Assembly: GCA_028875055.1 (NCBI GenBank)
Contig: JAPPGG010000034.1
Location: forward strand, 1-64,000
Length of the DNA stretch: 64,000 bases
Reading direction: 5' to 3'
DNA from: Chloroflexota bacterium
Lineage (GTDB): Bacteria > Chloroflexota > Dehalococcoidia > Lucifugimonadales > UBA3495
A program made the translations under genes and the position numbers. The notes beneath the pieces are model-generated. The model saw only the letters and a program-made list of their open reading frames with translations. It was not told the DNA's origin and did no database searches. This document shows positions 54,139 to 62,167 of this stretch, piece after piece (within the stretch, counting starts at the first letter, position 1; the number at the start of each line of letters is the position of its first letter).

Positions 54139-55455
54139 TTGATTGACCGATATTCGCGACCGGCAATGAAAAAGGTCTGGTCGGACGAAAACAAATACCA
54201 GAAATGGCTGGACGTGGAACTGGCCGTGGCGGAAGCCTGGACCGAAGAAGGCGTCATTCCTCTGGAAGATATGGAACGGCTTCGCCCGGTACGTTACAAC
54301 CACCAGAGGATGATGGAACTCTTCGAGACCACGCGCCATGACGTGACCGCCTTTCTTTCTTCCATCACCGAAGGCATAGGCCCGGAGGGCCGGTGGCTAC
54401 ACCTTGGCATGACTTCCTCGGACATGCTGGACACGGCCCAAAGCCTGCAGATGGTGGAGGCCGGTCAACTGCTGCAACAGGAACTGGCCCAGGCCATCCA
54501 GGTCCTGGAGCATCAGGCGGTCGCCTACAAGGACACCATCATGATGGGCCGTACCCATGGTGTCCACGCGGAGCCCATGACATTCGGCCTGAAGCTGGCC
54601 CTCTGGCGCGAGGAATTGAAGCGACAGCAGGAACGTCTGGTTGCCGCCTGTGAGAGCATCAGGGTGGGAAAGATTTCCGGCGCGGTCGGCACCCATGCCA
54701 CTATCCAGCCCTCGGTGGAAGAGAAGGTTTGCCTGCGCCTTGGCCTGGAAGTCGCTCCCGTTTCCAATCAGGTGATCCAGCGCGACCGGTACGCCCACTT
54801 TCTGAGTACCCTGGCCCTTATTGCGGCCTCGCTGGAAAAGTTCGCCACGGAAGTCCGGACGCTGCAGCGAACCGAACTCCACGAGGTGGAGGAACCGTTC
54901 GGGCAGGGGCAGACTGGATCATCCTCTATGCCCCACAAGCGCAACCCTGAACTGGCGGAGCGGATCTGCGGGCTGGCCCGGCTGATCCGGGGCAACAGCA
55001 TCACCGCGCTGGAGAACGTCGCCCTCTGGGGTGAACGCGACATCAGCCACTCGTCGGCCGAGCGCATTATCCTGCCGGATTCCTGCCTGGCCCTGGACTA
55101 TATGCTGTCGATTTTTACCCGTATCGTTAAGGATTTGCGGGTCAATGCCGACAGAATGTGGGAAAACGTGGAAAGCAGCCGCGGGCTGGTGTTCAGTCAG
55201 CGGGTACTGCTGGCCCTGGTGGACAAGGGAATGGGGCGTGAAGATGCCTACAAGGTAGTTCAGCGCAACGCCATGCGCAGCTGGGACACCGGCGCCGACT
55301 TTCGCGATTTGCTGCGGGCGGATGACGAGGCGCGGGACTGCCTTCCCGGCAGCCAGCTCGAGGAACTGTTTGACTACGGTTACTACACCCGTTACGTGGA
55401 CGAGACTTTCCAACGCATCGGGTTGCTACCGGCGGAGGTTCCTGCAGGAGCATAG
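54139..55455 (+). CDS. purB: Adenylosuccinate lyase
   Basis: Cleaves SAICAR and adenylosuccinate, releasing fumarate. The fumarase/aspartase-type signature is [19 protein letters not shown] with the catalytic Ser in the flexible loop, [17 protein letters not shown] early and [16 protein letters not shown] in the middle. 438 aa. TTG start with GGAGG upstream. Confidence 0.97.
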   Translation: MIDRYSRPAMKKVWSDENKYQKWLDVELAVAEAWTEEGVIPLEDMERLRPVRYNHQRMMELFETTRHDVTAFLSSITEGIGPEGRWLHLGMTSSDMLDTAQSLQMVEAGQLLQQELAQAIQVLEHQAVAYKDTIMMGRTHGVHAEPMTFGLKLALWREELKRQQERLVAACESIRVGKISGAVGTHATIQPSVEEKVCLRLGLEVAPVSNQVIQRDRYAHFLSTLALIAASLEKFATEVRTLQRTELHEVEEPFGQGQTGSSSMPHKRNPELAERICGLARLIRGNSITALENVALWGERDISHSSAERIILPDSCLALDYMLSIFTRIVKDLRVNADRMWENVESSRGLVFSQRVLLALVDKGMGREDAYKVVQRNAMRSWDTGADFRDLLRADDEARDCLPGSQLEELFDYGYYTRYVDETFQRIGLLPAEVPAGA

Positions 55456-55599
55456 CAGGCTGACGGTCCCAGGAATCCGGGCAAAGGCGTTCTGCCCGGT
55501 GGCCACCCATGCCTCTTCGCGAATAACCAGCGGACCAACTGAGACGCCAAATATAGTTTTTCTTGTGGACAACACAATACTAGATTGCAGGGTTTAAGT

Positions 55600-56496
55600 A
55601 TGCTGATCGAAACAGGACTCCCAAACCAACTACATCGCGGCAAGGTACGAGACACCTATGCCATCAATGACGACCTCCTCCTTATGGTCGCCACCGACCG
55701 GATCTCTGCCTTCGACGTGGTGCTTCCCACGGGAATTCCGGAAAAGGGCAAGGTTCTGAACCGTATATCCAGTTTCTGGTTCGACAAGACCGCCCACATC
55801 GTGCCCAATCACCTGATTGCGCTCGCCGATTCCGGTGACGCCCCTGCCCTGCTGGCAGGCAACCCCGACCTGGCCGGAATCTCCGGGGAGCTGGCCAGCC
55901 AGGCAATGATAGTCAAGCGGGCGCAGCGCATTGACATGGAATGCATCGTCCGGGGCTACATCACCGGCTCCGCCTGGTCGGAATACCGGCGGCAGGGCAC
56001 CGTTTCCGGCAAGCCCATGCCCGAGGGGCTGGTTGAGGGCACGGAATTTCCCGAACCCCTGTTTACGCCCACTACCAAGGCCGAAGAGGGGCACGACCAG
56101 AATATGTCCGACGAGGAAGTCGTGGACATGGTTGGCGCCGAAATGGCCAGGAAGCTGGAAGAAGTCAGCAAAGCCGTTTACAAGTACGCTCACGACTACG
56201 CCCGGGAGCACGGCATCATCCTGGCCGACACCAAGATGGAATTCGGAACCCTGGACGGAGAATTGATCCTGATTGACGAATTGCTGACTCCCGATTCCAG
56301 CCGGTTCTGGGATATGGAAGGTTACGGTCCCGGGAAGTCCCAGCCCAACTTCGACAAGCAGTTCGTTCGAGACTGGCTGGTGGAACAGGGATGGGACCAG
56401 GAACCTCCCGCCCCCGAACTGCCTGAGGACGTTGTATCACTAACTACCGAGAGGTACAAGGAAGCATATCGCAGGCTGACTGGAACGGAACTGTAG
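55600..56496 (+). CDS. purC: SAICAR synthase
   Basis: Joins aspartate to CAIR. RGKVRDTYAINDDLLLMVATDRISAFDVVLPTGIPEKGKVLN is the ATP and substrate entry and ECIVRGYITGSAWSEYR the active-site part; DTKMEFG and LIDELLTPDSSRFWD follow. 298 aa is the longer form found in many bacteria. The ATG at 55600 follows GCAGGG; five codons earlier a TTG also opens the frame. Confidence 0.96.
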   Translation: MLIETGLPNQLHRGKVRDTYAINDDLLLMVATDRISAFDVVLPTGIPEKGKVLNRISSFWFDKTAHIVPNHLIALADSGDAPALLAGNPDLAGISGELASQAMIVKRAQRIDMECIVRGYITGSAWSEYRRQGTVSGKPMPEGLVEGTEFPEPLFTPTTKAEEGHDQNMSDEEVVDMVGAEMARKLEEVSKAVYKYAHDYAREHGIILADTKMEFGTLDGELILIDELLTPDSSRFWDMEGYGPGKSQPNFDKQFVRDWLVEQGWDQEPPAPELPEDVVSLTTERYKEAYRRLTGTEL

Positions 56497-56535
56497 GGAG
56501 AAATCGGGCAGTCCCAACCAACCGGAGGTTTCAAA

Positions 56536-57198
56536 TTGCCAGTATCACGGCGCCGGCGGCGAAGGTCAGCCCAGCGTGGCCGCCAGGCGGAAATGGCCAT
56601 CAACCCATCCCGCCCCAAGACCAACTATTGGTACATTGGTGCTTCCGCGATCATTGCGTTTCTTGTAATTGCGGGATTCGTGGTTGGCGGCATCAGTTTC
56701 AGGGGCTCTGAGGACGGCGTTGGTACCAGCGACGAGTACGTGGAAGGCGTGGGCGAACAGCATCCCATTATGCCAACCCGCATCCACGTATCCGAGGACC
56801 AGTCAGTGGAATACAGCACCACACCGCCCACTTCGGGCGATCACTGGGACTGGTGGGCCCGCTGCGGATTCTACGAGGACGGCTTGCCCGACGAACGCGT
56901 TGTCCACAACCTGGAACACGGGAACATTATTGTTAGTTACAACCTCCAGGACGGCCCCGCCCTGGAACAGCTGAAGAATTTCATGGACAACTTTGAACTC
57001 GCTCCCTCCTGGGCGGTCACCCGATTCTACGACGAAATCCCGGAGGGTACGATCGCTCTGTCGGCATGGGGGGTGCTGGACACAATGCAGAGCGTTGACG
57101 AAGACCGGATCGAGGAATTCTTCCGTACCTACGCCGGCACTCTCGGTCCGGAGTTTCCCAACGGGGCGCCCTGCACCACCAGCGGCGTGATGGAATAG
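56536..57198 (+). CDS. DUF3105 protein, membrane-anchored
   Basis: 220 aa. A basic N-terminus (RRRRRRSAQRGR) precedes one transmembrane segment at residues about 35-55 (IGASAIIAFLVIAGFVVGG), after which the protein is extracellular or periplasmic. PPTSGDHWDWWARCGFYEDGLPDERVVHNLEHGNIIVSYN is the DUF3105 core, with His and Glu residues suited to metal binding and a pair of cysteines. Function unknown; SD GGAGG before TTG. It sits between purC and purS. Confidence 0.85.
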   Translation: MPVSRRRRRRSAQRGRQAEMAINPSRPKTNYWYIGASAIIAFLVIAGFVVGGISFRGSEDGVGTSDEYVEGVGEQHPIMPTRIHVSEDQSVEYSTTPPTSGDHWDWWARCGFYEDGLPDERVVHNLEHGNIIVSYNLQDGPALEQLKNFMDNFELAPSWAVTRFYDEIPEGTIALSAWGVLDTMQSVDEDRIEEFFRTYAGTLGPEFPNGAPCTTSGVME

Positions 57199-57214
57199 CG
57201 GGCAGGCTCCTGTC

Positions 57215-57469
57215 ATGTATCTGGCCAGGGTTTATGTCACACTGAAGCCCACAGTCAACGACCCCCAGGGAATAACCGTGCTGGGGGGACTGAAGAGCCT
57301 GGGGTTTGAAACCGTCACCGAGGTTCGGGTAGGCAAGTTTCTGGAAATCCGCCTCAACGAGGCCGACAGGAAACGCGCCGAGTCTGAAGCAAAGGAAATG
57401 TGCGATAGACTCCTGGCCAACCCGGTAATTGAACAATACTCGGTGGAACTGGTCGATCTGACCGAATAG
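57215..57469 (+). CDS. purS: Phosphoribosylformylglycinamidine synthase subunit PurS
   Basis: Small subunit of the PurSQL amidotransferase, 84 aa. The fold is plain: YLARVYVTLKPTVNDPQGITVLGGLKSLGFETVTEVRVGKFLEIRL, then MCDRLLANPVIEQYSVELV. PurQ and PurL usually follow, but here a terminator and an unrelated gene do; they must be encoded elsewhere. Confidence 0.95.
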   Translation: MYLARVYVTLKPTVNDPQGITVLGGLKSLGFETVTEVRVGKFLEIRLNEADRKRAESEAKEMCDRLLANPVIEQYSVELVDLTE

Positions 57470-57551
57470 AATTACGCGCCGCGCGCCCGCCCCTTCGTGG
57501 GCATGGGCCAGGTGCGAAGGCGGTCAACAAATCTCAAAACCGGGAATCGTG

Positions 57552-57578
57552 CAAGGGCAGCCGCAATGGCTGCCCTTG
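57552..57578 (+). terminator. Probable terminator of the purine cluster
   Basis: CAAGGGCAGCC / GGCTGCCCTTG (11 bp, 5-nt loop) 80 bases past purS. The following T-tract is weak (TTGCATTT), so read-through is possible. Confidence 0.55.
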
Positions 57579-57641
57579 TTGCATTTGGGTATTCGGTCTT
57601 GCCGGACAGCAGTCTCTCGCCCCCTTTATGTTGGCTATATT

Positions 57642-57670
57642 GACAATGTGTAGCCGTTTTGTTGCAATAA
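57642..57670 (+). promoter_or_regulatory. Promoter of the beta-propeller gene
   Basis: TTGACA (57642-57647), 17-base spacer, TGCAAT (57665-57670), 45 bases ahead of the start. Confidence 0.65.
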
Positions 57671-57714
57671 CCCCGAATGCCATTCTCCACAAATTGCACT
57701 AAGGAGATGTTTCC

Positions 57715-58710
57715 GTGACAACCGAAAAAAATGAAACCTACGTATATGTGGGCGCCGAAAGCAGCGGCCTCTACCGGCTATCTCCGGGTTCCGACACCTG
57801 GGAGGAGTTGACTAACGGCCTGCCGGAAAACCCCATCGTGCCGGGCGTCGCCATCCATCCCAGCAACCCTTCCATCATATTCGCCGGCACCCAGAACGGG
57901 CCCTACCGCAGCACGGACCGGGGCGACCACTGGGAGCGCCTGGACTATCCATCGCTGGCGCCGCCGGTCTGGACCTTCCTCTTCCGGCCTCGGGACCCAC
58001 AGGTGATCTACGCAGGCACCGCCCCCGGTGAGCTTTACCGCAGCACCAACAGCGGGGATTCCTGGACCAAGCTGAATCTCCCCATGGGTTCCAATGAAGT
58101 AACCATGGCCTTCCCCACCAGGGTTATCGGCCTGACCGCCGACCCCACCTTCCCCGATGAAATGTACGCTGCCCTGGAGGTAGCCGGGGTAATGCGTTCC
58201 GCCGATGGCGGGGATACCTGGGATGAAATTACCGGTTCCCTGGCCTCCAGCGAAGACACCCTGGACCTGCACGGCGTCCAGTGTACCGCCGCCTCGCCCC
58301 ATACGGTGTTCATTACCACCAGGGTGGGCCCCTTTATCGGTCCGGACCGCGGCAGCGAGTGGATTCCCATAGACTTTGGCCAGTTTTCGGAGATCACCTA
58401 CACCCGGGATCTGTATGCCGCCCCTCACGAACCGAACATGCTGTATGTTTCCATCGGCGCGGCAGCCCGCAGCGGACAGGGGGCCCTGTTCCGCAGCCGC
58501 GATCTCTTCAAGACTTTCGAGCCGGTCGGCGCCGGTGTTGCGGCCAACAGCACCATGATGGCCGTACGCGTCAATCCCAGGCAGCCTTCCCACGTCTTCT
58601 GCGCCGCCCGCGATGGCCAGGTATTTGGCTCAATGGACGACGGCAAGACCTGGAGCAGCTACGACCTCCCCGAAAAGGCCAGGGAGGTTCGGGGGCTGGC
58701 CGTAGGCTAG
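57715..58710 (+). CDS. BNR/Asp-box beta-propeller protein (sortilin/sialidase-like fold)
   Basis: 331 aa, built of repeats bearing Asp-boxes: RSTDRGDHWERL, RSTNSGDSWTKL, RSADGGDTWDEI and GSMDDGKTWSSY, spaced about 50 residues. This is a beta-propeller as in sialidases and Vps10/sortilin-type domains, but no catalytic sialidase residues are evident. No signal peptide is obvious, so it may act in the cytoplasm. The GTG start follows AAGGAG. It has its own promoter. Probably a binding or scaffold protein. Confidence 0.85.
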   Translation: MTTEKNETYVYVGAESSGLYRLSPGSDTWEELTNGLPENPIVPGVAIHPSNPSIIFAGTQNGPYRSTDRGDHWERLDYPSLAPPVWTFLFRPRDPQVIYAGTAPGELYRSTNSGDSWTKLNLPMGSNEVTMAFPTRVIGLTADPTFPDEMYAALEVAGVMRSADGGDTWDEITGSLASSEDTLDLHGVQCTAASPHTVFITTRVGPFIGPDRGSEWIPIDFGQFSEITYTRDLYAAPHEPNMLYVSIGAAARSGQGALFRSRDLFKTFEPVGAGVAANSTMMAVRVNPRQPSHVFCAARDGQVFGSMDDGKTWSSYDLPEKAREVRGLAVG

Positions 58711-58810
58711 GCGCGGCTGTCAGCAATCCTGTTGCGCTTGCCCTTTGACTCGATCGGAAGGCGGGGCAGGGCGCAAGTCAACGTCAACCAGATTCAAAGA
58801 CAAAAGCGAA

Positions 58811-58839
58811 GGAGCCACCGTCCATGGGATGGTGGCTCC
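58811..58839 (-). terminator. Terminator of the thioredoxin-like gene
   Basis: GGAGCCACC / GGTGGCTCC with a partly paired loop, followed on the minus strand by a T-rich stretch (TTCGCTTTTGTCTTTG). It lies about 30 bases past the stop. Confidence 0.6.
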
Positions 58840-58871
58840 CGTCTTTACCCCAGCATAGGCGCGCGTTCCCT

Positions 58872-59459
58872 TTACCCAGCTATTCCCCGCTGAAGCCTGC
58901 CGATAATCTCTTCCACAGTGGCCTGCTGCCATGCCTCGGCCTTGGAGGCCATACGAGCGCGCCGTTCCCTGCCGAAGTCCTGGTCGCTGATGCCAGGATT
59001 CTCCGCGCGAATGGCGTCTTCTATCTCCTTCGACTCTTTCTCCGCCACCTCAGGCCGCTCAATCCAGTGGAGAATGTAGCGGTGGTCGGAAGTATAGAAT
59101 ACAACCGTGGGGATGGACATCCATTGCCCTTCCTTCAGGAATTCGTTCATTATGTCGTGATGCTGGTCGCGGGGGAAAATCCGCATATCCCAGCCGGCGG
59201 CCTCCGCCATTCTCGCCAGGACCGGGAGACCGCGTACAACATCTCCGCACCAGTCCTCTCCCAGAACCAGCATCTTGGTGGGGCCGTCAGGGTTGGCCGC
59301 AAGCTCCTTCAGGGAAGCCTCATTGTCGGGAGTAACCTTGAAGTTCTCATAGAAACTGTCCATCCGGTCCTTGTTGACGTTCACCTGAGCCATGAAGTCG
59401 GCGTAGGTGAAGCCTTCGTCAAACCGCTGGGGAGTCACAACGCTGGTATTGCTCGCCAT
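58872..59459 (-). CDS. Thioredoxin-fold protein (WCGDV active-site loop)
   Basis: 195 aa. TKMLVLGEDWCGDVVRGLPVLARMAE resembles the thioredoxin active site, with a single Cys followed by GDV instead of CxxC, and a cis-Pro in MSIPTVVFYTSDH. A long N-terminal helical part precedes it (FDEGFTYADFMAQVNVNKDRMDSFYENFKV). Family members with W-C-x-D are widespread thioredoxin-like proteins of unknown partner. The ATG at 59459 follows GGAGGAAG. It lies 76 bases downstream of the selenoprotein candidate on the same strand, so they may work together. Confidence 0.82.
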   Translation of the reverse strand: MASNTSVVTPQRFDEGFTYADFMAQVNVNKDRMDSFYENFKVTPDNEASLKELAANPDGPTKMLVLGEDWCGDVVRGLPVLARMAEAAGWDMRIFPRDQHHDIMNEFLKEGQWMSIPTVVFYTSDHRYILHWIERPEVAEKESKEIEDAIRAENPGISDQDFGRERRARMASKAEAWQQATVEEIIGRLQRGIAG

Positions 59460-59535
59460 ATTCTTCCTCCTGTTCTCTGCCTGGGCGTATGAGGTCCGCC
59501 TTACCCGATCGGCCAACTGGCCGTTAACCTATTTC

Positions 59536-59751
59536 TCAACCCACGTGTCCTTCGAATCCGATTTCCACGCGGCCGTCGGGATAAACTATGATAGGTACCG
59601 AGTCTCCATACAGCAGCGCCTCGTCCAGGGTGTCCTGGCTTTGATCAACCCTTTTTTCCTCGTATTGAATGCCCTGGCGACGCCACGCGTCGCGCAAACG
59701 GTCGGAGGCGGGTCACACTGTCAGCGTGTAAACAACCGGTATGTCGGCCAT
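59536..59751 (-). CDS. Candidate selenocysteine-containing glutaredoxin-like protein (TGA at codon 13)
   Basis: AGGAGG stands 6 bases ahead of ATG at 59751. After 12 codons (MADIPVVYTLTV) an in-frame TGA (59713-59715) takes the place of the first catalytic cysteine in the glutaredoxin pattern YTxxxC; the frame then stays open for 58 codons to the stop at 59536-59538. The downstream part continues a thioredoxin fold: PASDRLRDAWRRQG helix, YEEKRVD strand, cis-Pro in SVPIIVY, then a DGRVEIGF hairpin. The active site would be U-P-A-S (UxxS). A perfect hairpin with a G-starting loop lies 27 nt past the TGA, fitting a bacterial SECIS element. Without Sec insertion the product would be 12 residues. 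A nonsense-mutated pseudogene is the alternative. Confidence 0.75.
59677..59693 (-). promoter_or_regulatory. Candidate SECIS hairpin
   Basis: Minus-strand GCGACGC-GTG-GCGTCGC, a perfect 7-bp stem. Its loop begins 27 nt after the TGA, within the 16-37 nt range usually given for bacterial SECIS, and starts with G, as bacterial SECIS loops do. It lies wholly inside the coding frame. Confidence 0.65.
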
Positions 59752-59868
59752 GCTTTAACCTCCTGTGTGTGACTCCCGGGGAGCCACGCCCCGTAGGAAT
59801 GTTAGCCATTCTACATCGGCCAGGCCTTGCTGTCATCAACAAGGTCAACAGGCCGGGGGTAATCGCCT

Positions 59869-60065
59869 CAGGGCTATCGCATGAAAGATTCGTCCTACAG
59901 CCGGCCATTATCCACAAGGCAAAGTTATGTCGTCCTGAGCTTGCCGAAGGGCCTGAAATCCTTCCCCACGGCCTCGCTACGGTTCCGAAAGCCAGTTGGT
60001 GGGAAGGAGTTTAGATTCTTCGGCAAGCTCAGAATGACCATTTACTCACTCATGCGATTGCCCTG
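59869..60065. repeat. MITE-like element, copy 4 (197 bp)
   Basis: Terminal inverted repeats of 16 bp, CAGGGCTATCGCATGA and TCATGCGATTGCCCTG, one mismatch. Inside lies a second inverted repeat, TCCTGAGCTTGCCGAAGG and CTTCGGCAAGCTCAGAATGA. The same end sequence is found at three other sites in the window. No transposase frame. Confidence 0.75.
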
Positions 60066-60201
60066 TAATCACCTCCGGTCAGGTTGTCTTGCCAGGGGGC
60101 CCCGGATATAATTGCCCTGTTGCGGTGGCGCGGCATTTCAACTGTCAGGAGCCGCCACCGGCACAAATGTACCAGGACTTGAACCATTCCGAGGAGGAAC
60201 A

Positions 60202-60531
60202 ATGATCGCGCTTTTGGTGACTATCAATATCAAGCCCGGCTTTAAGCAGCAGTTCATGGATTCCATGATGGGCGACGCCATCGGCTCCAATAACGACGAG
60301 CCCGGATGCCTGCGCTTTGACGTGCTTCAGGACAACGAGCACGAGAACCGGATCCACCTTTTCGAGGTTTACGAGGACGAGGCAGCCCTGGAAGCCCATC
60401 GCGCCGCGCCCCACTACACCAAGTGGCGTTCCGAAGTTGCCGACTGGTTTGACGGGGAAATTGGGCGCAACATTGCTACGCCCGTGTACCCCGCGCCCGA
60501 AAAATGGGAAAAGCGTCCCCCGGTAGATTAG
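60202..60531 (+). CDS. Antibiotic biosynthesis monooxygenase (ABM) domain protein
   Basis: 109-residue dimeric alpha/beta barrel fold. ALLVTINIKPGFKQQFMDSMMG, SNNDEPGCLRFDVLQDNEHENRIHLFEVYEDEAALEAHRAAPHYTKW is the typical ABM/YgiN pattern. Functions include quinol oxidation and AI-2 handling (LsrG). ATG at 60202 follows GGAGGA; the 30 codons before it are not part of the protein. Confidence 0.9.
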   Translation: MIALLVTINIKPGFKQQFMDSMMGDAIGSNNDEPGCLRFDVLQDNEHENRIHLFEVYEDEAALEAHRAAPHYTKWRSEVADWFDGEIGRNIATPVYPAPEKWEKRPPVD

Positions 60532-60560
60532 CCTCCACGGTTTAACCAGGGAAAAAAGCT

Positions 60561-60585
60561 GCGCCTCGCTTCAATAGCGAGGCGC
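60561..60585 (-). terminator. Terminator of the aminotransferase gene
   Basis: Perfect hairpin GCGCCTCGCT / AGCGAGGCGC (10 bp, 5-nt loop) followed on the minus strand by AGCTTTTTTCCC. It lies 30-60 bases past the aminotransferase stop. Confidence 0.8.
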
Positions 60586-60618
60586 ATTCTGTTGCTGCTC
60601 CACCGACGGGGAGCGCCG

Positions 60619-61947
60619 TTAAAGGTTTCGTGCCAGGGCGGTTCGAAACGCGGCCAGGAAGTCTTCGATGTCTTTCTTGCTGGTGGCCGTTGATATTGAC
60701 CCAACCAGGTTTGAAGCCATCAGAATTCCCTCGTTGAGCAAGCCCAGGAACATTCGGTCCCTCAGGTCGTAGTCGCCGCTGGCTATGTCCCGGTAATTCT
60801 GAACGGTCTTGCCGGTGAAGTGGATGCCAAATAGTGAGCCCAGACCGGTAACCTGCACCGGCGTTTCCAGCTCTGAGCACACATCCCTGATTCCCTGCTT
60901 CAGTTCCTCCGTTCTTTCCGCCAGGCTTCGATATACCTCGGGCGTCAACTGTTCCAGCGTTACGGCGCCGGCCAGCATGGTCAGGGGATTGGCATTGAAT
61001 GTGCCCGCGTGGGAAACGGCCGGACCGGTGGTCGGGTCATACAGGTCCATAATGTCTTTTCGTCCACCAAAGGCGCCCACGGGCAGGCCCCCGCCGATAA
61101 TCTTTCCCAGCGCAGTCATATCCGGAGTAATGCCGTAGTATTCCTGGGACCCGCCGGGCGCCACACGGTAGCTGATAACCTCGTCGAAAATGAGGATGGA
61201 GCCATTTGCCGTGGCAAAATCCCTCAGGAAGCCCAGGTATTCCTGCCGGGCCGGCACCATCCCTACCGACCCCATCACCGGTTCGATTATTATTGCCGCC
61301 AGGTCTTCCGCATTTTCTTCAAGGATCCGCCGGGAGCTTTCCGCATCGTTAAAGGGAATCACCACCACCTGGTCCGAGACGCCGGGCGTGAGTCCGGCGC
61401 TGCCCAGGACCGGCACCGGACTGTCGGCGTCGCCGGCGGTCGCCGGGTCCACCCTGACACTGACGGTAACCCCGTCATGAGTCCCGTGGTAGCCTCCCTC
61501 AACCTTGGCGAACCGGGTTCGGCCGGTAAAGGCCCGAGCAGCCCGCAGGGTGTTCAGGGTAGCTTCCGTGCCGGAGTTGGTAAATCGGACCAGCTCAAAA
61601 CTCGGTATGCGCTCGCAGAGGATTCGGGCCAGAGCTACCTGGCGTTCGTTCGGAGCGTTGTAACCAATACCCCGGTTGAGCTGGCGCCGCACGGCATCCA
61701 TCACCGCTTCCGGGCCATGCCCCAGGATCATGGTGGTCATCGTGTTAATGAAGTCGATCCGCTGTACGTTATCCGCATCCATCACCCTGCTTCCCGAGGC
61801 GTCGGTGATGAATATGGGATACGGCTTCCAGAATATGGAATTACGGCTGTCTCCACCGGGAAGGTACTGCCGGGCCTCGGTCCACCGGGCGTGAGACTCG
61901 GGCGTGGACTCCAGGTAACGTTCCAGTTCAGACTTGGCGTTTACCAA
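60619..61947 (-). CDS. Class III aminotransferase (glutamate-1-semialdehyde aminomutase-like)
   Basis: PLP enzyme of 442 aa. The family order is plain: YLPGGDSRNSIFWKPYPIFITDASGSRVMDADNVQRIDF, RFTNSGTEATLNTLRAARAFTGR, IEPVMGSVGMVPARQEYLGFLRDFA, LIFDEVISYRVAPGG and the PLP lysine in MTALGKIIGGGLPVGAFGG. It matches the GSA-aminomutase-like group, but such proteins act on many amines or amino acids, so haem synthesis is not proven. TTG start with GGGAGGG upstream. Confidence 0.88.
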   Translation of the reverse strand: MVNAKSELERYLESTPESHARWTEARQYLPGGDSRNSIFWKPYPIFITDASGSRVMDADNVQRIDFINTMTTMILGHGPEAVMDAVRRQLNRGIGYNAPNERQVALARILCERIPSFELVRFTNSGTEATLNTLRAARAFTGRTRFAKVEGGYHGTHDGVTVSVRVDPATAGDADSPVPVLGSAGLTPGVSDQVVVIPFNDAESSRRILEENAEDLAAIIIEPVMGSVGMVPARQEYLGFLRDFATANGSILIFDEVISYRVAPGGSQEYYGITPDMTALGKIIGGGLPVGAFGGRKDIMDLYDPTTGPAVSHAGTFNANPLTMLAGAVTLEQLTPEVYRSLAERTEELKQGIRDVCSELETPVQVTGLGSLFGIHFTGKTVQNYRDIASGDYDLRDRMFLGLLNEGILMASNLVGSISTATSKKDIEDFLAAFRTALARNL

Positions 61948-62167
61948 TTGAAACCCTCCCGGGATCCCATGCTAATCCCATTGGTTAATTTGCGGCTCCC
62001 ACTGGCCTCGCCTGCCCGCAAGATAAAAGCCATTGCACGGCTGGCAGTGGAGGCGCGACTCGCCACTTGGCCCTGCCGGTACGGGAACGGTCAGTTACCC
62101 GGCGCCAGGTAACGAGTCCTGGAGGTCGATGGCGAGGGGACATCCGGATCTCCGCCCCAGGGCGGCG

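Noticed and set aside
59645-59917. 90-codon minus-strand frame overlapping the selenoprotein candidate
   Set aside because: A different reading frame without an SD or recognisable fold, crossing into the repeat element; the Sec frame fits far better.
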